From assembly GCA_900095095.1 (NCBI GenBank), contig FMBT01000436.1, positions 1-64,000 of the forward strand: a DNA stretch of 64,000 nucleotides, written 5' to 3'. The DNA comes from Fragilariopsis cylindrus CCMP1102. Lineage: Eukaryota; Bacillariophyta; Bacillariophyceae; Bacillariales; Bacillariaceae. Shown here in pieces: positions 46,676 through 59,800 of this stretch; position 1 is the first letter of the stretch, and the number at the start of each line of letters is the position of its first letter. The position numbers and the translations under genes were made by a program. The notes beneath the pieces are model-generated. The model saw nothing but the letters and a program-made list of their open reading frames with translations, ran no database searches and was not told the DNA's origin.

Positions 46676-48531
46676 TTAGTCATCCAACATTTTCATATCG
46701 TCTTCCGTGACGATTCGTGTTTTTATCAGTCCCCATCGTGCTAATGGCAAAAGCGCAATAAGAACAGGTGATATCACACCAATCCTAGAATTGGTCACCT
46801 TCATCATAGTCCATACACACATCATTTGAGCTATAGTGAAAATCGTTAGCTTAGATCGTTTTACGGTTTGGAATTTATCTTCAACGACGACGTCTTTGAA
46901 GAGACCACGAATCCTATCCCAAAATTCGAGTCCCTGTAAAGACGTGAATCCAAGATACAAGAAGATTCCAGACAAAGCAGCCTTCGGTACCTTCGCTAGC
47001 AAATTTCTTGGAGCGGTAGCAACTGCACATAATCCTATCAAGGCATGAATGGAAAACCCCGTGACTCGGTTTTCGATAGTACCCTTGACATCTCCTGAGG
47101 TTTCGTCTATTTCGACCAGAGCTCGGACATGGGCTGCACTTCTTGTTGGGGCACCTACCATGAACGGAAGTCCAAATACGGAAGAAATTGCTGTGAGTCC
47201 TGCCAGCACCAACATGTCGCCGTGCATACCATCTAAAACTGACGTTCTTTTACCCTTTGTCTGCTTAAATCGGGGATGATTGACCAGACGAGCTGTTATG
47301 TTCTGATCTAAATAAAGTAGTATGGCTGCTGCAATTCCCGCTGGAATAGCTGCCAACCACAATTTCGAATTCACCGTCGTCATCACCGTCGGGATTAAGG
47401 ACCATGAACGACCTGTCGAAGTAACGAATTGAGAGGGAAGCTGTAAAGCTGGCAAAGCACCAAATGAACCCCATCTGATCCGGGCAGCACGTGCAATAAG
47501 AGTTCCCACAACTACCCCAATAGCTGGAGCAAAGTTCGCGAGATTTTTTCGAAGCGATGAGGTTAAATAATGTGTCTTTGGTAGATTTTTTAGCGTCAAA
47601 GCTGTCCCAAAAGTCGTAAGACACGTGACAAGTGTAAGCAAAGCTGTTGTCGTCATCGTTGACGAGCGGAATGTTGCGCTTACATCTCCAACAGCCTGAG
47701 CAAGAAACAAAACTGAGACTAATACACTAAATATCTCATCAGTCCAACGTGTTAAATTGAAAACAAAATTCGACGCCGAAGTAACCGCAAAGAGTGCTAA
47801 GCACAATGATGCGACCGATCCAGTTGCTGCATATAATGTTAAGAACGGTACTTGCAAGGACGATGATATTGCAAATATAGCGGCAATAAAGGATACGACT
47901 GGACCCTGCGGCCCTACCAATTGCACGGGTTGTGCTGAAAACATCGCGTACAACATTCCACTCAAGCTTGTAGATGCTACCATCTCTATAACTCCCATTT
48001 GATTCCCTGTTAATGCACCTAATACGCTACCGAGTCCAAGAAGTTGGGGAGAGTATTTGTTGTGAGGCCAATAATCGTGGAAAGAAAACATCTGATTATT
48101 TTATAGAGGACAGCATTTGTTCCATATGTTATATAGCGAAGTCAATGAAACATACCTTCCAAAGCCAACAGCCGGCGCCAAGCATGCAAAGAATAGAAAT
48201 AAGACTGTTGCTAACGATTGTGTGTTGATACCATCTACGATGTCCGATCTGTACTGTGGGAAACGATTTCCGAAATCGCGTTTTACACCTTCAAGGAATG
48301 GTTCCAACGATGACGACGATGACGAAGACGACGTTGAGTCGGTCGTTTCAGTGGCTACATCGAGTATGTTTTCGTCATCACGGTCGTTGGTGATAGCGGT
48401 GCGAAACGATTCGGTTTTTGTATCGATGCAGCTATTGGCGATACGAATGCGCTCGTCGTAATTTTTGGTGTCGAGCAGAAGCATACAATGCATAGTAGGA
48501 ATATGGTGGTTGTGATGCTCTTCGTCATCAT
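46676..48531 (-). CDS. SLC4-family anion (bicarbonate) transporter with plastid-type N-terminus
   Basis: Exon 2 48026-46676 and exon 1 48531-48156 (donor GTATGT, acceptor GGTAG, phase 2). The join reads LAPAVGFGS-VLGALTGNQMGVIEM, followed by STSLSGMLYAMFSAQPVQLVG, LYLDQNITARLVN and LSGIFLYLGFTSLQGLEFWDRI. These match the SLC4 core (IxGVxExxxS, AAQP, FMDQxIT, YMGxxSLxGxxxxDR). The first exon starts MMTKSITTTIFLLCIVCFC and then TTSAFVSP, a signal peptide followed by an ASAF-like plastid motif. One lost base near 48393 separates this leader from the acidic linker; a start at 48493 in the main frame is the alternative. It would move bicarbonate or a related anion, perhaps across a plastid membrane, as part of carbon concentration. 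Confidence 0.75.
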
Positions 48532-49213
48532 GATGTCGTTCCTTTTATGTCTGCTGTTGTATCCTAATATTTTAAAGCAACCATCTCGTAGACCTAATAA
48601 TCACTTGTACAACCGATATTAATTAATCTACTACAATGTTGCGCCTAAATGTAGATAGTAGATAGAAGTAGCTGGATTTTAAGTTACGATATGATAAGTC
48701 ACATCTCTTCGAAGCAATTTTCGCGATTTTCGCGTTTGATTTTGTATCCTTGTTGTACACGTTAGATCGGATGAATCGAATGAATCGAATGAATGAATCA
48801 TTAATTGCGCGCTCTGATTGGCTGAAATAATGCAATCATTTTGAAAAGAAAAAAACTTATTATTAATAATACAATACAATAACAATCATCATCGATGTAG
48901 TAGAAGTAGACATAAGTACAATTTTAATAGTACAAGTTTACTGTATGATTCATTGATACACTCTATGATATCCATAGTTTTTGGTCACAGATAATATGCA
49001 TCCGGGTCTGCAATGAATAATTGGAATTTCACGTCAAGTACTGGAGTAGTATGATGTCAAAGCAGTAGAATTGCAAAGAATAGATAGAAAATAGATTATA
49101 TTTGTATGATTTGAAAACCCTGTCATATTACAGATATTCTTACAACTATTGTGATTTTTCGTTAATCTACTGAAACCAATATTACCGAACTATATATACT
49201 TCAAAACATACCA
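48532..49213. other. Intergenic, no gene seen
   Basis: A GAATGAATC-type microsatellite near 48770-48800 resembles the one near 22320. No supported gene or RNA. Confidence 0.35.
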
Positions 49214-52200
49214 TTATTTTGAAACAATTACTCCATACTTCTTTTTTATAGCACATAAGACTTCATAGAGTGTCAACAGTGCAGCAGCTTTTGGATTCAC
49301 GTCTAATTCATCGTCATCTGGAACATTTCGTACCATCTTGGCCGTGAGACCTTCACGATACAAGTCCTTGTAAAGATTTGCATCAATCTTCACCAAGCTG
49401 CGGAGTAATTTAAAACTCTATCATCTACCGATGTGGCAATTGTCGCCATCTTGTCGTAACAGTCGACAGTGCCTTAGCGAAGTATCCATGGAAAATGCGT
49501 CACATGAGTCAGACAGCAGCCCAAAGCTTTAATCAGTCCCTCTTCTCCAGGGATGGCAGCATAAAGGCTGGCTAAATCCAAACAAAGTAAACAAAATGTT
49601 GGTCCATTGCCCCGAAAATTATTTGAGAAAAAAGTAAATGCTAAACTATAATGCTCAAAGGCCTTGGACAATTTTTTCCGTGTGTTGCTCTCATTCAGTT
49701 GGCAAGTCCACAATTTTGAAAATGTCAGGGCAAGTTGATAGTGCGTAGCCGCGGCTTGATGGTTATTATCAGATTGTTGGTAGATCTCTAAAGCGCGAGT
49801 CATAGGATCCAATATCGATCGTTCTTCACCGGGAGAAAGTCGCATAACTTGGAAGATGACAGGTGCGTTGCCACCGCCCAACAAAGACTGTCGACGACGA
49901 ACGCCAAGTACTAAAAATGTAGAAGCGAGCTGTTCACTGACCATATCCCATGTACGAGGATCCACATCTCGTTGATTAAGATCTTCGTGTGCCGTCAGAA
50001 GCTGGTTGGCAGCCTGTTGAAGGCAATCTTCGGCATGCTTCGAAGAAGATGTAGAATCTCGTTTGGCAAAACAGAATTCGCACGTAATTTGTAAGATTGA
50101 CAGAGATTACACCGTAGTAAGGCTAAGTTCCTCATGTCGTGACATGCTTTAAAAGATTCCAATCCTGAGCGAACCAAAATTCGGCTGAATCAAGAATGAC
50201 CTCAGCCGCTAGCTGGGAGACATCATCCTTTTCCTACCCTGGTTGCTGGCCAACAGTGTTCTGAGTGCAGCCAATAGTACCTTTCCCACTTCTTACATGC
50301 GTCGCCTAGGCGTTGTCGTAGCAAGTTGAGTAACACTAACTTATCATCGTGGGTCTTTCTGATCTAATGACGCCACGATAATTGAAATGCAGTTATAGCT
50401 CGACTGTAGGATACACAAGAAGCACCAATACTTTTCTTCTTTCACGTTGTAATACGCGTTGTTTTGCTAGAATTTCCCTTGCTGCCGCAATAGCCTCTCA
50501 GATTGCTTTCATTCATGTTGAAGGGCGCTACAATGGCTGATAAAGATTGTAAGCTTACATTTCCTTTTGACTTTTCAACCAAGGCATCCAACAGTACCAT
50601 TTTCCAGAATTTTCTGTTATGATCCCCGTCTTCTTTGTCGTATTTTCCTTCCATCGTTTTGTGATGATCAACAAATGCATTCTCAACATCACGAAGAATT
50701 TGTATAACGTCATCCCCACTAGTATGGCCGCGATCTCTCCACAATTCATCTGAGGCAAATGATCGTGCAAAGTGCCCACAATGTTCCAGCAGCCAAATTA
50801 CTGTAGCTGTAGCGATTCTTGCCACTTTTCATCCTCCAGATTGTCACATTTTGAGAAACACAACCGAATTCTTCTCCTTTCTTCATTTCTATTTCATAGT
50901 AGTCCAATAGATGAGCCGCATCGACAAGCCGACGTGCAGCCGATCTCAAAGCCTGCATCGCGCTGGAGGAATAATAATTTCCCAAATGATGCTCTGCTAG
51001 ACGCAGCGAAATATTAACTAGCTTATAATTCATCCCAAAAAGTTGCATCATCATTGCGGGTGAAAGTTTTGGAATTTGGTCATCCTTTTCTTCTTGGTTT
51101 TTGCTTCTAGAATTCACCTTATGCTGAGCATGTGGTCGTTGTCGACGTCGAGACCTTTTCAATACTGCCTCTTCCTCTAGTTTTATTGCTTCCTGGTACA
51201 GTCTCCTTTCCTCTAGATCTCTCTCAAAAAGAGAAGAAAGAGTCTTGATTCCGCATACTAGATGATCATGTGCCTTGTTTAAAGCGTCAATTGTAAGCGT
51301 GGCATATGGTTGTCGTTCTTTACAGCGTTTGTTGGTTGAATCAGCGGAAGGTATTGTTGGTGAATATTCAGGTTGTGATAGTCTAGCAGAGTTGATCGAA
51401 TTTAGAGATGAATTAGTACTAGTCGTGGTCATGGTTACCACGGGCGGTGAAGGAGACGATGGCAATTCCGAAGAAGAAGATGCATTTCTCGTGGATGTTG
51501 CTGTTGGAGTGGTATTTTTCCATTCGGCGCTTTCTGTTGACGTATTATTATCTACGACTTCCCTGCCCCCAACGACGCTACTCAAATAGGTATCTGCCAT
51601 GTGTTCACGGACCGATGCCACCATCGATTCGTGTGCGTTGCCGTCGACGTCCATCAAGTCTTGTAACAAATCAAGTGTTTGTTGATATAAACTCCGTTGT
51701 CGATCTCGAATCGCTCGTTTATGTGATTCCGAAACGGACGAAGCAGAACTTCCAAGTGGCGCAATCTTAAGGCAAATCGAAACGACATCGTAGCAAGCCA
51801 CCATATCCACTTCCGTTGTCCCTGTGTAGAGATGGACGATATATCATATAGGTGAATGTTGTGCTGCTTTTGTTGCTGATGTTGCTTGTTACGTCTTCCG
51901 TTGTTGCCACTTTGACTACCGTTGTTGTTAGCTTCGGAAAGTGTTTCGTGCCTCAAGAGATATGTTGCGTGATTACGAGTACAGTTAGTTTTCAGGAAAC
52001 GCATAAGCGCACTAGCATTCATTCCATGATTTTAGGTGAAAACATATCTTCCGTTTTGATACCATTGCTACTACGACGATGATGATTGTTGTTACTGCTA
52101 TTGTTGGAATGGGAATGAATGATATCAAGTGGAAGAGTTGTATCCAGCGTGGAGGGATGAAGCATCATAGAAGGAATTACCTCCGTCGGAAGCAACTTGA

Positions 52201-53700
52201 CGCTTTGGATTAATCCTTTTCTTGTAGGCAGAGCGCCAGTTGTGGCACGTTCGCCATCAGATTATCAAGGTAAGCATCCAAGACTATAGACAAAGCAGGA
52301 GAAGGATAGTCATTAATACCAGTAGCAGAGTTTGTCGTTGGATCGGAGGTTGAAGATGACGACGAGGATTCAATCGACGAAAGTCGTCCACATAACGGTC
52401 CAGTAAACGGTACGATACAAGTTTGGAGAGGAAGATCCGATAGGCTTTCATTGTCTTTTTTCTTCTCCTTCTCAGCAATATCTCGAGAAGCAATAGCTCC
52501 ATCACCGTTGTCGTCGTCGTTGTCGTTGTCGTTGTCAGCACTGTCAAGCTGTCGATTAACGTCTAGATTATTTTGGTCGTTTTCGGAAGGAGAGGATGAA
52601 ATTGACGTTGATGACACTTCTTCACGCTTTTGTAGCAACGCCTGTGCGTAAGATCTTTGTTCCGATACGGTCGCTTTTGTATTGCTTCTACTATTACTAT
52701 TGCTCTGATGATAAGTACTGCTACTCAACATGGCGTGCTGTTGTTGTTGCTGTTGTTGGAATACCTTCCATGCATTCTGAAGAAATTGGAGATCTTCAAC
52801 TCGGACAGCAATTCCCGCATCTGAGGCTGATGCTGATGCATTTTGTTGTTGTTGTTGTTGTTGTTGCTGCTGCTGTTGTCGTGATTCATCACACGCCGCT
52901 TCAGTCGTCGTCGTACTAGTAGTAGTCGGGGGTCGCACAATCAAGGCTTCGTGACCCACTAATAGATTCAAGTCTTTAAATTTCCAATTAATAAATTCAC
53001 GGGGTGCCTTGGGAGGAGCCAACAGGGCAGACGATGATGGTAGCTGTTCTTTACTACTGTTGTAGCTTTTATTATCTCCTGTAGGTGATTTGACGGGATT
53101 GTTGCTTGCAATATCTTTATTTTTTGACGTGGTACTACTATTCATTACTCCTATTGCCTCTGGTTGAAAACCGATACTAGAAAGTATAGATTTTTGTTGT
53201 AGACCGATCGTACCGGTATCATCATCTGTAGTTATCGGAGACAACGCCGACAACGCCAATGCCAGTGACTGACTTCTTGGCGGTAACAACTTCTTGCTAG
53301 TGTTAGAAGATGCATAGTAATTGCCGCGATTGTTTCTATTGAATTGACAATAATCATCGTAATTGGATTCGTCCTCGGCGTCATCGATAATAAGGGTTCC
53401 ATCAAAATTATGTATCGCGATTGTGCTAATTTTTTTCGAAGAAGAAGATGACGATATTGAGGGTGAAGAGTCGAGCGACATTGAAAATAATTTCTTTACG
53501 GCGTTACTTGTGCCGATGAAATCCAGTGACGTTCCCGGTGTATCATTCTTGGCAGCACCACCTTCAGGAGAACAACCCTCAGTGGAACCAATCGTCGTAG
53601 CGTTACTGCTAGTCGATGGAGTAAGTCCGGTGCCGGTCATTACCGATAGAGACGACGATGCATCATCTTTCCTCTTATTAGAATTATCATCTGGTGTCAT
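49214..53700 (-). CDS. EDRF1-like TPR protein, many frameshifts
   Basis: The N-terminal frame 53700-52210 (496 residues, Ser/Asn/Gln-rich) contains [20 protein letters not shown] and ends [22 protein letters not shown]. Successive frames then read [47 protein letters not shown], helical repeats ([31 protein letters not shown]), [17 protein letters not shown] and [20 protein letters not shown]. The order matches erythroid differentiation-related factor 1: LDNLMxNVPEL, TEEIP, SFLKSNCT and, at the end, DPRxWDxVSxxL. At least ten one-base frame changes are needed; those near 52215, 51820 and 50170 fit a missing base in a short run, and one near 50828 is an extra A. Function in protists is unknown. 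Confidence 0.55.
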
Positions 53701-54233
53701 ATTGAGACAAATAATACAGCGGTTACCAATAGAAAGATATGTATAAGCGGAACAATTGTTGATTACCGGTATAACGTTATGATAAAATAAAAAATTTCAA
53801 ATAAGCGTGAAAAAGAAAAAAAAACACTTCACATCAATCTATCATCAATCATCAATCATCAATCATTTTCGTCGAAAATCAGCAGGGCCATCCTTGATAT
53901 TCATTCACGCGGGACTCACTGAGCGGAAGCAAAATCTATTCGACTAAGTTCAACACTTTTTTTATTATTAATCCAAGTAGTCAAAACGAGTCGGTTATGT
54001 TGTTTCACTTTTTCACTAAGTTAGTGGGTGAGAAAATCAAAATAAACCCAGAAACTGCTAAAACCACCAGTAGAACGTGTAGAAACCTGGGCGAAATCCT
54101 GTGCTAAAAATATATAGTTACGGTACTTAACACTATTTTTAAATATTTATTTTTAGAATACGAAACTCTCTCTCTCATTTTCCGCATACACTATTGGAAA
54201 TGATGAATGATGATGACAACTGGGGGGGGGGGG
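53701..54233. other. Upstream region of the EDRF1-like gene
   Basis: AT-rich, with an ATCATCAATC repeat near 53830-53865. It ends in the poly(G) tract (54222-54233) that received the retrotransposon. No gene seen. Confidence 0.35.
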
Positions 54234-54498
54234 TGCTAGAAGGAACGGTATAGCAATAGATTGAGTCAAACGAGTCATATCATGGAATTCCAGACATGGA
54301 TAAGATGACACGTCGCACCTCTTTAGAATGAGTGGTCAAGAGCTTCTATACAAGATATAGATGACACCACTTGGATTAGAGGCATATCCTAGCCATTGAA
54401 TGGTTTGGGACGAAAGATGTGCAGTTAGTCTAGCTATCATAACTTTAAGATTTACGATTTACCAACTACTAAGCTTTGTATTTTGTATATTATTAGCA
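54234..54498 (+). repeat. 5' LTR of copia element
   Basis: 265 bases, starts TGCTAGAAGG and ends ATTATTAGCA; no difference seen from the 3' copy. Should hold promoter and polyadenylation signals. Confidence 0.92.
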
Positions 54499-54563
54499 GG
54501 TTAATTTACCCAAATCGGGCATTGAACGTCCGTCCTGTCGATTGACTCCTAGTCAATCGTAAC

Positions 54564-56840
54564 ATGGCGTCCGCGCCAACTGACCCTGGAGGAGGGCTAG
54601 GTACACCAGTATCACAGGCTGTATCCGCTGCGAATCGATTCTTAAGACGGATCACTGCAGCGTCGACACCACCCATGAGCACAACTGAACACCAACATGT
54701 CTCTCCATCGTTAGAAAGCTCCTCTCTGCGACCTGCTCACACCTCTGAGCCCCAACAACAACCACAACAACCTTTAGCGATCACTCTTGTGTCGCCGACT
54801 GCCACTTCACGAAGATCTACAGATCCAGATGGAAGCACCGGTGATGAAGCAATCGCTGCTAGTCTTCGAGCCTATGCTACAACTGTACAAGATGCAATTG
54901 AGGTAGAAATGGAGGAGATCAATGAAATACGAGACACTTTAAAAGAAGATGATGATGATGTATCAGCAATGACTACCTCTCTTCCATCTACAACTAAGAA
55001 ACTCGAACCAGTTGAATCTCTATCTGCGTCTCCACATGGAAGAAAGAAGACTGAACCAACCATGACAATCATTCCTGATAGTGGCGCCACGGCGCACATC
55101 ATTCCTAAGACTGTCTCACCACCACTAGTATTCGACTTCCCAACCACCGACATTCCTTGGATCACCATTATCAATCATCAAACTCGATTATTGGTTTTAG
55201 ATCTTCCAAGCAAAATAGTCGATGATATTCAAAGGGACATGAATCGATATGCTAACGGCGATGACTCTCCAAAGAATATTGCCATGGCTGAATATCTATT
55301 TACGAAAGCATCTAACGAGTTCCATCCACCTCCATCCCTGGAAAACACTTCCAGTAGTGGAGGCAGTATATCTACTAATAATTCTATCATGGAATCACTT
55401 TCCAAGGTGAATGATAACATGAGTATGATTTCTCTTCGTCTCACCAACCCGTCATCTGACAGGGTACTGACACACGACGACAAGCAAGTGATGAATTCAA
55501 AGTATGGTGATTTCGAAATGCTTCCTAAAGCTTTCACTTATGAATCAATGTGCAAATGGAAGCTGCGTATTGCAAACAGATTGAACTCTCCTCCATGGAA
55601 GTTAGATGGCGTCTCCATTCTTGATATGAAGGATATGGAAGATGCGTCTGACCGATACAAGTTGAGAACCAACAAGCTGTGCAATCATCTCCATGATATC
55701 ATGATGGAATCAGGATTAGACTCCATGTCCATGCAACTTCAACCAACAATCTCTAAAGGTTTTGGTGTTAGTTTATTCGCGGAAATATTTGATACACTAC
55801 TTCCTCTTACAACAATGAAGATCATCTCCTGCATTAGGGAGTTGGGAACTGTAACACAAAGAAATGAAGAGAGCGCACATGACCTTGCGTCTCGAGTTAG
55901 CAATCTATGGGATCGGTTTGATCTCATGGGATATACCACTCTTGACCAAGTCAAAACTGCTTTCGTTCAACGTGCATTCCTTGATGGTGTTTACAAAGAT
56001 GAGAAGTGTCTCGACTATATTGACAGTCAACTCATTCAAGGGGACATCAAACTATCGGACTATTCAACTGACAAATTTGTCAACCATATGAATCAGATCT
56101 TTACCAATTCAGATGTTTACAGTGCTGGTCGAATGAAGAAACTTAATACCCGGCATGCCGCTCGAGCTGCTAGTCAAGGGGGATTATCTGATCAATCGAA
56201 CAATGAAGCAAAGAATGCTAACATGCATATCGATATGAATGGTGATTTTGGACTAGTAAGCTCTAGTGGTGGAAACTCTAAAGTGACAGTGTTTGATGTT
56301 GCTAATATGCTCAAGATGACAAACTGCTTGGCCTGCAGATACCCCAAGAACGATGTGTGTAATCATCACATGCACAACTGTACCATGCTGGAGGAATTCG
56401 GCCTAACAGTAACGTATGATCCCAAGAAAGATCAACATCGTGAGAAGGTTAGCAAGAGAATCAAGCAACGCGCTAGAGATAGTGACAAGAAGAAGCAAGC
56501 AGCAGCTATAATCGCAGGAGCCACAGCTCCAGCGACTAAAGCTACTCCTGCCACTGGATCTGAAGGTTTCCAAACTGTTGGTAAAAACGGAAAGGACGCC
56601 AAGACGAACCAGGATAAAGTCGCAGCAGAGAAGAAGGTCAGTGAAGGCACAAGTGCTGGCACAGGACGGTCAGCTACTTTAGGTTCTTTCACCTCTGGAG
56701 GAGATTTTGTAGACGCTCATACAGCTATTAACGATATTAAAGAAGATTCAACAGGTTACTTTGCTCCTATCTACAGTGAACTTAGTCGTTTGTCTCGTAC
56801 CGATCCTATCACCAATCGTATGACGCATTGCGTTGCATAG
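54564..56840 (+). CDS. gag: Copia Gag-like polyprotein
   Basis: 758 residues from ATG 54564, 65 bases after the 5' LTR. A Ser/Thr/Pro-rich N-terminus precedes a helical capsid-like region (MCKWKLRIANRLN, ELGTVTQRNEESAHDLASRV, DRFDLMGYTTLDQVKTAFVQ), typical of copia Gag. A Cys/His cluster (CLACRYPKNDVCNHHMHNC) at the end may be a divergent nucleocapsid knuckle. Unusually, PDSGATAH, the protease active-site motif, also appears near residue 171 because a 28-base segment is shared exactly with the protease region. The frame ends with TAG 56838-56840, overlapping the pol frame by 13 bases in the -1 frame. Confidence 0.8.
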   Translation: MASAPTDPGGGLGTPVSQAVSAANRFLRRITAASTPPMSTTEHQHVSPSLESSSLRPAHTSEPQQQPQQPLAITLVSPTATSRRSTDPDGSTGDEAIAASLRAYATTVQDAIEVEMEEINEIRDTLKEDDDDVSAMTTSLPSTTKKLEPVESLSASPHGRKKTEPTMTIIPDSGATAHIIPKTVSPPLVFDFPTTDIPWITIINHQTRLLVLDLPSKIVDDIQRDMNRYANGDDSPKNIAMAEYLFTKASNEFHPPPSLENTSSSGGSISTNNSIMESLSKVNDNMSMISLRLTNPSSDRVLTHDDKQVMNSKYGDFEMLPKAFTYESMCKWKLRIANRLNSPPWKLDGVSILDMKDMEDASDRYKLRTNKLCNHLHDIMMESGLDSMSMQLQPTISKGFGVSLFAEIFDTLLPLTTMKIISCIRELGTVTQRNEESAHDLASRVSNLWDRFDLMGYTTLDQVKTAFVQRAFLDGVYKDEKCLDYIDSQLIQGDIKLSDYSTDKFVNHMNQIFTNSDVYSAGRMKKLNTRHAARAASQGGLSDQSNNEAKNANMHIDMNGDFGLVSSSGGNSKVTVFDVANMLKMTNCLACRYPKNDVCNHHMHNCTMLEEFGLTVTYDPKKDQHREKVSKRIKQRARDSDKKKQAAAIIAGATAPATKATPATGSEGFQTVGKNGKDAKTNQDKVAAEKKVSEGTSAGTGRSATLGSFTSGGDFVDAHTAINDIKEDSTGYFAPIYSELSRLSRTDPITNRMTHCVA

Positions 56841-59800
56841 GCTCTTGTAAGAGTGTAAACACTGTAGCTTTCGCAGAGTCGATGTTGACTGTTCAAAGCA
56901 ATTGTAATAGAAAAGTTTGCGGCGCGAATACATCAACACAAACAAGACAAATTGTTCCTGATAGTGGCGCCACGGCGCACATGTTAACTGATCGATCTGA
57001 CTTTGGTGACGACTATAAGCAATGTCGCGACGTCTTTGTTTATATGGGGGATGGCACGCCAGTCCCTGTACAAGGATATGGAACAGGAAGAATCAAGCTG
57101 GATGGCAAAGTGCAAGCGCTTAAGAAATCGCTGCATGTGCCCTCGCTTGACTGCAGTTTGATGTCAATAACAAGGCATGGACGAAGCGGAAAGGGTTGCG
57201 CGTTTTTAGTCGCGGACTCCAAGATGCATTTAACATTTCCAAATTTCTCAATTACTGCCCCTGTCCCTGAAAACGGTGATTTAAGGTTGGAACTTGAACC
57301 TCTCAGTCCAAATGACTGGGGAGAACCCGATTTTACTTATGAAAACGAGGGAGATGACTTTCTCGATGTTTTCTCTAATAGATTGGACTTCCTGAACAGA
57401 GTACATAGGGGTCGCGTGTTAACACGCGGACAAAGAACGAAGAATCAAGCGCAACTGAAGTCGTGTTTGGAGAATACGACTGCCGACATTGATGCAGCGC
57501 GTCCGTCGTCACCAGATGACGACGCGCATCCGTCAAGTCGCGGGGATTCCCTGGATGAAAATTACTTATGTGAAGGTGATCCGGGGGAAATGCTTAAGCA
57601 GGCACTTACAGAATTGGATGTCAATGACATTCGAGATTTCTTAAATAGCGAATCCAACAGTGATGCGCCCTTTGAGAAGCAACCCCGTGCGCCACCACCA
57701 CAATATCATCTGGAGAGTAGTAGAGGAGATGTGAAAGAACGTCTTACTAACCACACTCTACAGTCATACTTTGGTGGTAGGCAGCTCCAAGACTACGGTG
57801 TCCTATCCCAACTGGGCTCGGGTATCTCCGTGGTCGACAACAAGAATGAGATCCCCACTGTCGGATCCCTCGTTAATCGAAAGCGAGGGAAGCGCAGACA
57901 GAAAGGATCGAAGGCCATTGCTCCACTTCAATTGGTTGGAATGGACATTGGATATGGCGATGGAAATTCCCCTGGAGGTTACAAATACGCTCTCGTGCTC
58001 GTTGATAAATGCACCACAAACTCGTTTGTTTACGGAATGAACGGTGCGTCAGGTGCTGACGTGGCTGAGGCTCTATGGAAATTTTTCATAGACGCTGGGG
58101 GATTCCCAGAAACCATCCAATGTGATTTTGATCCCAAATTGATTGGTGGAAAGGCGATTGCCTTATTACGCTCTCATGGATGCCGTGTTCGCGCTGCTCC
58201 ACCAGGACGGCAAGACAAGAACGGATTAGTTGAACGGAGATGGTCTCTGCTCACGGCTATGGCACGATCATTTCTTGCTGAAGCTAAGCTGCCAAAGAAA
58301 TTCTAGTACTGGGCTATTAGAGAAGCTTGTGTTCGATTGAACATACTTCCTATTAGTTCAAATCCGGACAGCCAAGCAGCAGAATTCCTTACTACACCAC
58401 ATGAAGCCTTTTACGGAGAGAAACCAGACTATCGGGTCCTATTTCCCTTTGGATGTATAGGCGCATTTCGGAGAGTGAGAGATAGCAATAGAGATCGAAC
58501 CAAATTCGAATCACAAGGATTACTAGGTATTGCACTAGGACGAAGTGAATTCACAAATGGTATGGTATTCTATAACCCAACTATGGATAGCTTTTGCACA
58601 TCCGCGGATTACATCTTAGATAAACGACGGTTAGTTGGAGAAGTATTTCCCAATCTACAGTATGATGGGGGATTGACGACATCAGTTATATCAAACAGTA
58701 GTAGTCCTACAAAATTTGATATGAATGAAAGAGTTTACATTCAATGTCAAGAGTCATATGATATATTGGAAGCAACGGTGGTTACACCACCAACATCAAA
58801 GAGCAATTACTACACAGTCAAACTTGACGACAGCAGTAACTTGGATGTGAAACAAGAACACATGTTTACTGAGCATAATATTCCAGCATCAGGGAAACCA
58901 TCACTCGCATTAGATTTCCTTTGACCACAATGGTTGAAACAGGATCAAAAGGTGACTATGCTCCTGGATGATGTGTACAGGCAAGGATACTTGTCCATTG
59001 GATCTGGTAATACATGGGAATTCGTGACAAGAGATAGAGAAGGGAAGACAATTATGTCCGCTGATATTGCAGATATTGCATACTCCTGGAAGCATCGACT
59101 GCAAGAAAACAGTTTTGATATTGGATGGCAAGAGGATGTAGCAAGGAGAGTCGTCGGCTGGGGCCGACACGTCTCTGCAGCCCATCTGAATAATCCACTT
59201 GCTCCAGCAAACCTCAAGAAAGCACTACACGAATCAAACAAAGACAATAAGATATGGAAAGACGCATATAATGAAGAATACAGTGGATTGAAACGACTTG
59301 ACACCTTCACCGAAATTGATGAGAAAGATTACCAGAAGCTCCTGAAGGAACACGGTAAAGAGATTGAGGCTATTCCAACTATGAATCTCTTCACAGTGAA
59401 GAAGGACAAGGAAGGAAACCCTGTAAGAGCCAAATCTAGAATTGTTGTACTAGGAAATCACGAGAATAGAGTGTGGACCAGAGAAGACCGATACGCCCCT
59501 GTACTCAGTTCGTCTGCAGCGAGACTTTTAGTTTCAATGGCAGTAGATGATGGGTGTTTCCTCAAACAAGGAGACTGTAAGAATGCTTTCTGTCAACCAG
59601 AGCTGCCTGAAGATGAATTATGTATCGTGCGTCCGCCAATAGGATGCCCTAATACAAAGAAAGGCACATATTGGAAACTAAACAAAACATTATATGGACT
59701 GTCGCGTTCAGCACATCACTGGTATACTTTAATGGATAATCTATTGAAAGACATTGGATTGAATCGATGGGACAAGATAAGTGTGTATACAAATGCACGC

